Shown piece by piece: positions 38,659-51,900 of a stretch of 64,000 nt of DNA. The position numbers were made by a program, and so were the translations under genes. The stretch covers positions 14,811,661 through 14,875,660 of the forward strand of contig HG738137.1 in assembly GCA_000499405.2 (NCBI GenBank). Reading direction: 5' to 3'. The stretch comes from Onchocerca volvulus (taxonomy: Eukaryota; Nematoda; Chromadorea; Rhabditida; Onchocercidae). Under the pieces are notes generated by a model that was not told where the DNA came from, made no database searches, and saw only the letters and a list, made by a program, of their open reading frames with translations. Position 1 is the stretch's first letter, and each line of letters opens with the position of its first letter.

Positions 38659-39894
38659 GATCGGATAAAAGAAACATTATTATATGCGAAAAAGTATTTC
38701 TTTTCTAACAATGGCTGTAATTCACAAAAAAAAAAAAAAAAAAAAAAAGAAGGAAAAGAAAAAAGCACTGCAAATTATATAAATTAAGTTTCTGAAAGTT
38801 TTTTCGAATTTAAAATGCAAAGATAAAAAAGATTCACAATAAGATTTAAGATTTAATAAGAAAAAGTATTTTTGTATTAATTAGAATAATTAATTCATTT
38901 TATACATAGATGTATATACATATATCAATAACATATAACTCCAATTTTCAAAACAATAAAATTTAATTGATCAATTGCAATTTAAATGTGATGCAAAAAT
39001 TTAATCTACGCAATGCCATCACAATACTGAATTCTCTGTATTTTGCTTTCAAAATATGAACGGCATAAACGGTTTCTTTTTTTTTGCAGTCATTTTCATA
39101 GCAATAATTAAAATTAAAAATTGAAGTAAAAATTTTCAATACTTTTTCTGCTTCCATAAAAGATTTATGCTTTTCAACATTTGGCAAAGCATATTGGAAT
39201 AAGAAGCGAAAAAAGAAAAGAAAAAAAAGAATCATTTTGAAAGAAATATTTACAAAGAATTCCAATAACAATTATGGCAAATCAATACTAATAATGATTT
39301 AAAACATAGATGAATGAAATATTGCTATTCATTAAATGGTAAACTTTCTCGAAAAGAAAAAGAGAAATAATATGCATAAATCGCATGATGACTATTGGGT
39401 GACACATCAATTTTTTCTTCCTTTTTCTATTTTTATAATTCATTTTATACTTATATATTAGAAAAATGAAATGATTATTACAAATTGAAGTCTTTTTTTT
39501 CTCTTTATATTTTAATATGATATCTTTGTTGATATTAATAAATCATTTCTAGTTAACTTTGTTATCAGTAGTTAATATGTGATGCATGATATGCTCTTTT
39601 TATAAAAAAAAAAAAAAAAAGAAAAGAAAACAAATGCTAGAGATTCAAATAATTATTATTTTCGTTTTTTTTTTTAATCACTTGATTTTAAAAGTATTGC
39701 CATTTTATCCAAATTAAAGTCTTTAATTTCCCATCATTATCAGTACTACTTCTGTCAAATACAATGGTCAAACTTTGTCACTAATTAGTCCATGATAATA
39801 AAATGTTTTTCTATTAACAATACATCATTATAAATACAAATAGGATATATCGTAGAAGAAAGAAAAAGAAACCAATCAATTAATTAACAATAAT

Positions 39895-39900
39895 TTTAAT
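39895..39900 (-). terminator. Candidate poly(A) signal ATTAAA
   Basis: ATTAAA on the minus strand lies 55 bases after the stop codon of the C2-RGS gene. Weak evidence, based on position only. Confidence 0.3.
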
Positions 39901-39954
39901 GAAGTGATATTATTATTTGCTAAGTAAATATTATACGTTATTCTTTTCCTGATT

Positions 39955-42900
39955 TTAAGAATTTTTCGATTTTCCTGCAGTACAAGTAGAGTCGACTGTT
40001 TTCAGAGTTTCCACTGTCGATGACCTGAATAACAGTTGCACTAGCAATGTCATAAAATAAAGACAAATATTTCATCAGCAATCTGAAGATATCAAAAATC
40101 CTAAACTTTCTGCAATGATTCAAAATTCGAAATTATTCATAAAAGAAATTTATTAATTCCTCACAAAAGAAAAAAAACACAATGTATATAAATTAAAAAA
40201 AAAATAATAATATTTTACTTCAATTGGTGTTCATGTTCATTATCTTTCGATGACGTTTTATGGGTGTTTGAAACAGTACTAGTGCCATTAGTCAATAAAT
40301 CCAGAAACAATTTTGATTTCAAAAATCGCCTATAACTATCTTTTGCCATTAATTGCTCAATTCTAGTTTGCGCTAACGAAAACATATTTGGTTTAGCACC
40401 ATTTTCTAGAGCTGCTTTTGTCGCTGCACGCGTATCACTGTCTAAATTAACCTGAAAACCAAATTTCCGTAATTGTAAGCATAATGAAGTAGCATATCAA
40501 ATTGATAAGCATTTCCAAGTGATACGAATAATCTAACTTATTATAAATTTTAACAAATCAAATTCAAAAATGAAATTTACTTTTTACTAAGCATCTTCAG
40601 CTATTGGTCAATTCAATTAAATAAAAACACAAGATTATGGAAATGATAATTGCATCGAAAAATTTTCTATGTTCACTTTACTTCTGATAATGCTAAACAA
40701 ATTATGGTGCAAACCTCTTTTGATGATTGTTCAGCAATATATTTATTATATATAGAATGTGCTTTTTGAATTGTTGATTTTTTTCCTTCTTTCATCTTTC
40801 GAAATTCCTCACATTCAATCCAAAAATCAACATTTTCATCGCTGAATTCTCCTTTTAAAAATGTCCGAAACAACATACAACCATCTTGAAATGATTCAAT
40901 TTATGTATAATACGAACATAAAAATATGATTCATCCGAAAATATTTATTTTAATATCGTGTTCAATTGATCCATAATTCAGGGTTAATAAAATATCGTCA
41001 ATCAATAATTTAATTATGAACTTCCCACAAAGCAACTTAATTTCGTTGAAAGAAAATATAAAAATTTATGAATGCTTGTTCAAAAATTAAAATGGACATA
41101 CATTTGTGATTCAGCAATCGCTCAAATGAATCCTGCCATAGTATGATTTCTTCCTTGGACGGATAAAGTGTTGATGTACTACAAGAATCCATCTTACTCC
41201 TAATGAAATCTAACGTTTTCGCAAATTTGCTACTGAAAAATACTGAAGTTTTAATTCATTAATAATTCGTAAAAAATCAAACACAAGCTCCTAAAATCGT
41301 AGGGTATGCATTCCTATATTTTATATTTTTTTTGGTTACCCAAATCTATCAGTGGAATATTGTTAATTTTAATATATGAGATTAAAAGTTAGAAATAAGT
41401 GAATGTCATCAAATATCTCTTCTAACGTTTAACATAATGAAAGGATCACATTGTTTTAAATGAAGTTTAATTTAAAAATTCGTTTCAGAAAAAAAAAAAA
41501 GTTAAACATCAAATTGGATAAAAATCAGTAAGAAAATATAATACAACAAATAACTTACAATCTTCTCTTTGGTTCGATACCATGCAATTGTGATCTTTGA
41601 TTTACTTTATCCAAATGTCCTTTGGGACTAAACGTAAATGATGCTGCCCTTCTTACAGAAGTAATAGAATCCTACAAAATTGGAAATATACAACTGAAAA
41701 GAACAAGAAATATTAATCGGTGAATGGAGAAAAAAAGGCCTTCCATTTAGTACGGAAGGTCTCTTTTTCAATACTATTAGGAAGTGGTAATAAAATGTGA
41801 AAATTTCCAAAGTATTAAATGATATATGAATATCGCAGAAATTAACTATTATATGACGTAAAACTAAAATGCTTTCTATTTTGGCCTGAATATCAAATGA
41901 GAATCTGTAAATATGTTCTCCAATCTCTCAAAACTTTATAATTTCTTAGATTTTAAAAAGAAAAAACTTGAGGATAGGATTTAATATTATTCCCTAAAAC
42001 CTGGTGTTAGCGGATACCTTTTTTATTCACAACATTATCAATAGTGATAATATATGGTTGATATAAACGGAAAATGCATGGTCAAATTATCAATCATTCA
42101 CTGTAGCTAATTTTAAAAAAGCTTTAAGTGACAATTAAAAATATTTGTTTAAATTGTCACAGTTGAAAGTTCTTAAAAACGATTTGAAAAAATTTCATTG
42201 AAATAATAAATATAATAAATTGGTAAATTTCATGAATAAGATAAACTACAAAAATAATATAAAATCGTCTATAGATCAGAATTTTTTGCATTACATTTGC
42301 ACACAGATAATGAGCATTTGTAGAAGGGCCAGTGGATTGCTTCACATCGGCAACACTTGATCCATCTGATGTTATATCACCTATAATGAATTCTTAACGT
42401 TAATTTAAAATAAATCAGTAATAATAAGAATTATAGTTATTTATCAAGATTGCAGGATTTTTGGAATGTTAGTACAATAAATTATTTTGCTATTGAATAA
42501 TTACTACTGAATTAATTAAGACCCATTTAGCAGAAATCGAACTAAAATGCAACGCAATTTTATTAAGTTGCTTGAAGAGTATTCATTTCAAAAAATATAT
42601 CTTGCAATAATTCGATATCATCCAATTTCAATCATTCCTGTGTCTTGATTAAACAGTAAGCCAACTTTGTAGGACTTTTTTTTAAAAATAAGATTATAAA
42701 ATGAAAAATTATTTGATTTAAAAATTTTATAAAACTAACTTGTAGTAGTGATAAACGGTACACCGATTAGCTCTCGATGCAAATTTTCACTAACTGTCGT
42801 ACTGGATGTAATGCTTGAACTTCCAATTGTATAATCTAAATCATTGTGCCGGATACTAATTGGTATTTTGGATGCTGCAAATGATATTGTTTTAATTTTT

Positions 42901-45900
42901 GTAGCAGTATGCAAACATGAATTAACACCTTCACTACTTTTGGAACATTCGGCACCATTATGTATCAAGACCATATATCTAACCTGATTTGCTATATTGA
43001 TGTGGTAATAGTGATGCTGTATGACCACTTGATGATGGTGATAGTGATGCTGTTTGATTATGACGATGATGACGATGATGTGTTTGTGGATTTTGAGTGT
43101 TCCAATTCGAATTACGCATTATCTGACATATATAACAATTGAAATTCGTAAAATAAAAGAAAACAATAAAATGATCGTAAAATTTTCAAGAAACTACGGA
43201 GCAATAATTATATCAATTACCAATGAGAAAGATGAAATCAGAATAATAATGCATTCCTAATTTCAGATTAATTAAAATCGATACTTTCTAAACGAAAAAT
43301 TCAGATCGAAAAAAAAAAAAAAGAAATACAGATGGTATTAAATGGGATATTTGCAAGTTATTTGGCGGTTTCTGAGGGAATTTTCGAAAAAAAAACGAAA
43401 TTTTTTGCAATAAAATGAATATCAAATTTCGCGATTTTTATAAAAGCATAATAATAGGAATATTTCAAAATATCACTTTTTTTCCCTTTTATTTTCTCTC
43501 ATTTGTACATTTAACACACAACTGGAACTTTGGGTAGTGAAAAAATTAACACAAGAAATAGTGAGCAAATGAAATTAAAAATTTTTTAAAGATTTTCCTT
43601 AATGTGAAAAAAAAAAGAGAAAAAAGAAATAGGAGAGCTAAAACAAACTAAAATTGATTCTCAAATATTTGAAAAGTCAAAGTTTATATATTGTCTATCC
43701 TTTGGGAAATTTCAATTATTTGAAATAATATATATAAATATATAGAAAGCAGTCTGAATATTGTTAACTTGATGTATAAAAAAAAAAAAAACTCAGAATG
43801 TTGATATGTTATTTTAGAGATCGATTCTATTTCTGCAAAATATTCCTAATGCATTATGCATGAACTATTATAAATTTATTACTTCAATTATACTATTATA
43901 TATCCTCATTTTCCTAATCTTTTCAATGTAAATTTATTCATGGCTCATAAAAATCAAATTCTGCAAAAAAAAAAATAAAAAATAAAAAAAATAAATTTGC
44001 AAAACTGAGCCAAGATATTATTATTTTCAAATATATTGTGCCATAATTTTTAATTTTTTATTCCTAAAAAATTGGAAATTTTTCTTTCTTAAATTTTCAG
44101 TTAATCTTTCTTGTTCATTTCTATCAAAAATATCTTGCTAATGCATAAGAATTGTCTATTTTAATAACAGTTATGCTTCATTTATTTTATTAAATGCTTT
44201 AACGAGAGAAAAAAAAAACACCAATATAGGCATTTTTTTTTAAGCATTAAGTTTGTAAAAAATATTGTTTCATAGATCAGAAGTTATACAAGCGGTAATT
44301 TTGCTCATACAATATGGTTTATATTCTTTTCTCATTTTCAAAAGTAGCTGAATTGAAATTTTGAAAATTTAAAAAAGAAAAAATTCAGTCCTTTCCAACT
44401 ATACAAGTTGATAACAATTTAATGTAAAAAAAAAAACTGCTTTTCATTAGAAAAAAATCAAATTTAATGAGCAAAGTAACATAAAAATTTTTTTATTAAC
44501 ATGAAAAACTGCTATTTTTTAGCAGAAACATTTTTAAAGAGAAAATATTATGAAAACAATTTCTGGAAAACTTATTAAAAATTTATGATTTCAAAATTCC
44601 ATTCATTAATCCCCAAATATTAAGCTTTTGAATTTCATCCATGAAATTAAATAAATTTCATAAAATGGAAAAAGAAATATTATGATATTTGATATATCAC
44701 CATCCTTAATAATTTGCCAATCTAAAAATAAAAACAATCTAGAAATTTTTCATCAATTTGAAAAAAAGGAGCTTCTCTTCTACAGAAATAGTAAACCTCT
44801 AAGACTACTCAAAAATTAAAATGAAAGAAAATTTTGAATCTGAAAAAAAAAAAAAAAAGAGAGGAAAAAGTTATCCTAATTTCTGATTAACAAGTTAGGA
44901 TAAGACGATAAAATTTGGAAGAAAAAGGACAGACTTAAGAATACTAAAAAAGTATGCTAAAATGGCTTCACTAATCTTATTTACAAATATATCTTTGCAA
45001 AATAGCAAGAAAAATAGACTGCATGGATTAAAAGTAATCACTCTTTTTTACTTCTGCAATTAAATTGATGATCCAACTGATCGACAAAAATAAATTCGGC
45101 ACTGCACTCACTTACTTAGTCCGATTTATCAATACAAGTAATGATTTATTACTAAATCATTTTATGAGTACACGATTTATATTATCAATAAACAAAATAA
45201 TAAAAGAAATTATATTTATTTTTTTTCCAATGTTATGCAATTTTTTTAAACATCATATTATTGTCTCGGAATAATATTCAATATTTTTGGAAATTTGAAA
45301 AGTTTGCAAATCTTCGAATTTATAGAACTTTTCCCTATATTGCAGTTTTAGCAAATTCAAATGTTACATATCAAGAATAATTTTTTGAATCTCAAAGTAG
45401 TGTCATAAGATTTATCATTGCTAGATTGAAAATTTGCGAGACTTTTGAACTTAAGTATCTAAAGAATATATTCAAATTATAATAGATAAAGACAATTGAT
45501 ATATTTCTTTTTTCTTTCGATTCAATATCTTCAAAATTTAGGAGTTTCTATCATTTCAAAACTTCACAGATTTTCGAGGCGCCTTTAAAATTAATACTAT
45601 TCATATTAAAACAGAGAAAAAAGAAAAATGCAAATGTGGCATTTAACAAATTTTTTAATCAAAAAAATTTATAGCTTTTACAAATGATGCATAAAATATT
45701 AGAGAAGGATAGCTGAATAATTAATCACTCATAAAATGTAAATCAGGAAAAAACTTTCGCAGTTAATTTAATAAAATAAAATACTTTTAATTTTGAATAT
45801 ACTTTTTTTTTTGACAAACATAAACAAGATTTTTCTTTCTTCTAATGCAAAATTCCTATTTAATCTCTTAAATCTAACTTTCCTTCAAAGTAAATATTTC

Positions 45901-48900
45901 GTCCAAATATTCAATATATTGTAATATGTTATCATCTTAAGTAAATAATTTCAATTCTAAAAATAACGAATAAAACTAAATAAAAATTTCAAGTCTATTA
46001 AAAAAAAAAATAACAAAAGTTTAAAAAGATGAATGAATAAGAGTACTTTGAGGAAAAAAATGAAACCAAAAAATGCCTAAGTAAGATGCTCCCTAAGGTA
46101 TTCATTCTATTTGGTAGAAACAATCATAGACGGGAATTTACATCAACTAATTTAATTTATAATCTCCACTTTCCTGTCGATTTTTAGTTTTACTACTAAA
46201 GTACTGACGTAAAAACATAAGATAATCATAGCATATACAATTCTTTCTCTCTTTCTTTTTTTTTTTTTTAGAATAGAATGAAACCTTAAAGTAATTTATA
46301 AATTAGTAAGTATATGTCCCCAAAATTAGCAATACTAGTAGGAATATAATGAAAGGAGATAATAGAAAAGATAAGATAAAACGAAAAAAAGGTAACATAT
46401 TTACAAAAACAACTAAAAAATGCTAAAACATAAAAAAACAAAAAAAAAAAAAGGAAATAATAAAAATTATGATCTAGCAATACACAACAATTTTTTAGCT
46501 AACAATTTTTGCCATCTTCTATTTCATTTAAATCTTACCGGCAAAAAGGATAAAATGATTTTGAGCAAATTTTGAATCTAAAAAGCATAGCAATAAGAAT
46601 TAATGCTATATTAAGTCAAAAATATTTTTCAAACATAAATTAAATCATAAAATTTTTCCCTTAAAAAAAAAAAATACAGAATTGCAAAAATTGCTAAACT
46701 TGTATATAAATCTGAATTAAAATTAAGTGGAAAAACAATGAAAAGAAAAAAAAAATGGCTAAAAGAAATTTCTCTTTTAGATTTCATTTAAATCATATTG
46801 TAAAACTGTTTCATAAAAAAATGATCACTAATATTGCTCCTTCTAAATATTTTTTTTTTAAAAGAACTTCCTTAATATAAATCTTATAATCGCAAGATTT
46901 ATTACAATATACTACTAGATTTTACCTTTCCTACCAATATATAATAATGAAATATAATTTCTTTCAAAATTGACCTAATTTGTAAATTAAAAAAAAAAAA
47001 AGCAATTTATCATCATCGAATTTTATTGCTTGCTTTTCATTAAAAAAAAAAAAAAAACTGAATAATTTTATCAATTACTGGATTATTGAAAATTGCTCAA
47101 AAAAAAAAATGACTTTTCATTTTCCCAGTGAAATTCCTGTTTTAATGCCAATAATATTTCTCGAAATATGATTCTTTCTTGTAATATTTTTCGAAATATA
47201 AATTCTTCTGTTTCAAAGAATAAAGATCTTTGTATAATTTTCTCGAAATTATTGCTTATTAATGGAATTGACTTATAACAATCAAAGAACCCTTCAGGAA
47301 TCATTTTCTACTATTTCAAACCTCACTTCCACCAAAAAAAAAAAAAAAAAAAAAAAAAGGAAAAAAAAAGACTCTTTAAAGACTTCATTTTTACTTTAAA
47401 AGTCTCACGAAGAAAAATATTCATTCTAACTGATCGAAATAAAACAAAAAAAAAAAAGATTCATTTAGATGATCTGCTTCTCCCGATATTTTCTTGCATA
47501 AGAACAGGCAGAAATCTTATGAAAAATCTCAAATCAAATTTTCCCCAAAGATTCGTCTCATGCGTCAATCTGTTTTATTTGTACTTTCAACAAAATTTCG
47601 GCCAACACGACGAAAAATTTATTATCTTTTGATTTATCAAAATAACGAAAAAATTTTATCGCAACTTGTATCATAGTTTCTTTTTACGGTAATCTTTTTA
47701 ATTTGTATGAATGAATAAATTATAAGTTCGCATCACATGATTAAGCAAACAAGTAATTAAATGAAAATGGAAATTACTTAGAATAATAACTATAACAATT
47801 ATGCAATAATTGACAATTACCTTCTATCAGAATAAAATTAAATTCGTTTCCGGATTATTAATTTCTCGATCTTTGATATTCTTCTTACCAGAAGAAATCA
47901 AATTAGAATTATATAAATCTTCCATTTGAAGTCAAAATAATATTATTTCGATTAATTAAATAAGTAATTGGATGAAAATGAAAAATATTTCGGATAATAA
48001 TTGAAATAAATATGAAGATAATAATCAACTATGATAATCTTTTATCAGAAATAAGATCAAATTCATTTCTGGACTAATAATTTTTGAATTTTCGATATTC
48101 GTTTATTAGAAATAAGATTAGACATTATTTAATTTGCTTCATTATTTACTTATAGTTTTACGACAAAAAGGTTTGCAAAAGCTGATAAAGCATTAAGTGC
48201 GGAAAAAAGAAAAAATTCGAACAGTTGGTTGTTTACTCAGAATACGACTTTTTTTATGAAAAAAAAAAAAAAAGAAGCACAACAAGATCGACATCCAATT
48301 TTCCAAAATAGCTGCCTTCAGAGGAATTTATTTGATTAATGAACAAACCCTAGTTAAAAGTATACGAATGACACAGTGACATATTATTGTCGATTTCGTC
48401 TTTTGGTATATTAATTTTTCTGCCAAAGTAGTTTAGCGAAGTTCTAACCTTGAATTTAATTTACCGTACTATTTGAGAAATACGGGGAAAAAAAAAAAGT
48501 GTTATTGAAAAGTCAAATAAATTATTTTAACAATGGATCTCGGCTAGTTAAGGTGAATATCATTACTACTTTAACGATTATCATTTTAAGCAAATTTTCT
48601 TAACCAAGAAATTTTGAGAAAATAATCTTATGTAAAAAGTTTTTGCTGGCATAATTTATAACGGAATAATTTCTATCTTATAGAAATTAGTTTCTTTTTC
48701 AATTTCGTATTTTCAACAATAGTAATATCAGAAATCATTAATCTGAACATATGTTGACGGTATAACTTTCTGAATAGAATAGTCAAGGATCATTTTCAAT
48801 CAAAATTGTACCAAAATATGCGAACAATATTTGAACAAAAATTTGCTGAAATTAATCAAAAATCTTTATTAGAAATGTATAGTTACCGAAGAAAATAAGC

Positions 48901-51900
48901 AAGAATACGTTATCAAAGATTGAAGGCGTTAATTAATTTACAGATATTTGATATATACAGATATTTTTTTGATACATACAGATATTTGATATCTCTTTCT
49001 TTTAATTTCCCTATATTTAAAAGCGTAAAAAAAAATTGTTAGATTTAAAATTAGAATGAATTCAAGCGGATGTGACAATGAAAAGCTGACCGGGTAAATA
49101 ATGATTTTTCAAAGAAAAAAAAAAGAAAAAAATTGTTAGGACAAACGAAATGCGAAAAAAAAAAAGCATGAAAAAGCTTTCATCTATGAAAACCAACAAA
49201 TATAGCTAATAGATTCACAAACTCATTTCCATCCGAAAATTATTCATAACATCTGTCACGAGATTTCTGCTAACAATTATGCAGATCATTTTTCGGATAA
49301 TTTATGATTCATCCGTAGGGCATTAAAATGAAATTATTTTATAACTTGTCGAAGTACCTCATGAATTTAGATTCATAACACCAGATGTTTTAAAGATATT
49401 CTAAAATTTTTGATTTTATTCTTACTTCTTCCTTTAATGTCAAAAAATTTTTTCCTTTAGGCATGAAAGAAAGTTGATTTAATATGCAAAAATCCATCTT
49501 AAACGTACGATATCATAGTTTCCAATTTAAAAAAAATAAAACTTTAAACTTTGATAAATATAAACTTTCAAATATTTCTAGTAAACATTGTTATAATTAT
49601 TTTACTTTAGTGATAATATCGAAGCAAAAAATAAAAAATTTAAAACATACTTTACGTGGTGAATGTGATACAATTGAACAGCTACTGCTTATGCCAATAT
49701 CATCGTAGTACTTTCTAACATTTATCTGCAATTAATTATCATGCGATTAAAAATATAAATGTGGTTTTTAGCAAATATTATACTTTAACAAAGCCTTAAA
49801 TTTTTGAAACTTTTAACATTAAAAGAGAAAAGTCATAAAACTAACTTTTCAAATTTCCTCATGATATTTAGATTCATAACCAGACGTTAAACAGATTTAA
49901 AGATTTTCTTTAATTTCATTTCAATTTCTTCCTCTAAGACTTAAGATTCTTTTTTCGTTGGCATAAAAAAAGCTTTAACTTAATAAATAAAATCTATCTT
50001 AAATCTATTTCTTGTATCGCATAATTCGAACATTATGAAAACATTTCAGGAAATATAAATCAAAAAGTAATTAAAATTTTCGACTAAAATATAAATAATT
50101 TCATGTTATCACTGAAACTATCTTATAAATGATTATGGAATGACAAAAAATACTAGAATTTAAACTTTTGTTAAATGGACACTTAATTTATTTGCTTTAA
50201 CTAGCAAAAGCAAACATTAGCAACTAACAAATAGTTTATCCGGAAATGGAAAATATATAGTTATCTAGTTAAATTATAAAAATATATCTGCATGCTACGT
50301 ATGCATAATTGAAAGCATTAAGTCAATGATAATGAAAGAATACTAAATGCAGTGTAATAAAATTTAGAATGAATATGCATTAAAAATTAATGTTATATAT
50401 TGGTGTTGAACACTCGATAGTTTTGTCTAACCATTAAATCGAATTTAATGAATTTATAAAATTTATGTATAAATTTCCGTATAAATTATCTCTCGTGTAA
50501 AAATCTTAACAAATTGATCATAATTATTAATAAATCTTTGTGAAATTTTCGACAAATATAATTGCTAACATTTTATCCAATTTTGTAATATGAATATTGT
50601 TATGTGATATGAATATCAATATGTGTCAAATTTAATAAGCATCACTGAATATATAAATATAAGTACTAATTTATATATAAATATAAATACCATAAATTCA
50701 TTACATATATAAATATTTATATTCATATATGTAATGAATTTATGGTGTTTTGAAAGATCTTTTTATAAAATTTTAATATTATACAAATTATTTGAATGAT
50801 ATTGTAGCTCACTCATATATAATCATTTCATAATTATAAACATTAGTTAAATTTGGTTAAACATCATCCATTTCCGGTTACTGCATAGAATTGCTGGAGC
50901 ATTTATTAAAATGAATTTAACTCAATCAAATCAATGTATGAATTACTATAATGTAAGTGATTCTTGTCAAACAAAAGTTTACTATTCTATTAAAAAAAAA
51001 AAAAAAAAGAAATGGTAAGATAAATATAACTTGGTTTATAATTATACTGAAATTAAAAACTAATCATTTATTTAAGTTAGCAAACAATTAACATAAAAAC
51101 CTTATTTTCGGGAAAATTTTGTCGTTCACCAAGTTCAGGTCGAAGTAGAAAAAAATCACCATCGTTAATCTGAAAGTACAAATTCTCGCAATAAAAACTG
51201 ATTAAATTATGAAGCGGAAAAAGACAATGCCAAATTGCTACGATAAATCTGAAAGAAAGAAGTGAGCAATTAAATCATTAAATCGGAAAGAAAAAAAAAA
51301 GGATAAATCAAGAATGTAAAACTAGATCATAAAATTTTTGTAATATTCCTAAGAATAATTTGCAACCAAAGTCAAAATTGGCTCTTTACTGGAAAAAAAA
51401 GTGGAAGTAATTAAAAATTTTTTTATTTCATATCCGCTTGATGGAGATTATCGATTTCAACAAATAGCAATTATAAATACTCAGTAAAATTATTCAGTAT
51501 CTTATCATTTGATAAGACTTCTATCACTCATTCATACTGATTCAATTTATGATATTCATCCTTTCTTAATCCATGATAAAACGATTGAAATGAAAAATGA
51601 GATTAGAAGATGAAGAAGGGAAGGAAAAAACAATTTATTTATTTCGTCTCTGAGATTAACATTGAGACAAAATCAATAAAAATAAATCTTCAATCTTTGT
51701 ATTTTGAGATAATCAACACATACTTTGCTTTTTAATAAATGAAATAATGATAGCATTTAAAAAATATTTGAAAACATTGACAATTTGCTATTGATGAGAA
51801 AAAAAAATTTACAATTTTTTGACTTCTACGGGAGATGGATTACATACGGGCTAATCTTTGATCTTCGATTTCATAATGGTTCAATTTTAAATGATGAGGG

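Larger units (their letters stand above)
33231..39954. other. Gene-free AT-rich DNA between septin and C2-RGS genes
   Basis: I find no supportable exon. The stretch holds a degenerate tandem array (about 33780-34060), TTAA-type simple repeats near 34300 and 34475, a strong hairpin (36366-36446) and a perfect 61-bp duplication (38539-38658). As both flanking genes are on the minus strand, it contains the septin promoter and the 3' flank of the C2-RGS gene. Confidence 0.5.

Noticed and set aside
38963..39271. Minus-strand ORF of 102 codons downstream of the C2-RGS gene
   Set aside because: Part looks mixed in composition, but there is no recognisable domain, no acceptor or donor in phase, and a homopolymer-like start.
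39938..40123. Alternative frame of the last C2-RGS exon (ending FLKSGKE)
   Set aside because: It does not fit the phase of the donor at 40219; the frame ending AGKSKNS does.
42735..43028. Minus-strand ORF of 97 codons spanning the exon 13 region
   Set aside because: Its first part is the short intron 42875-42983 and the wrong frame of exon 12. Splicing exon 12 to 42874 keeps phase and gives a better protein.
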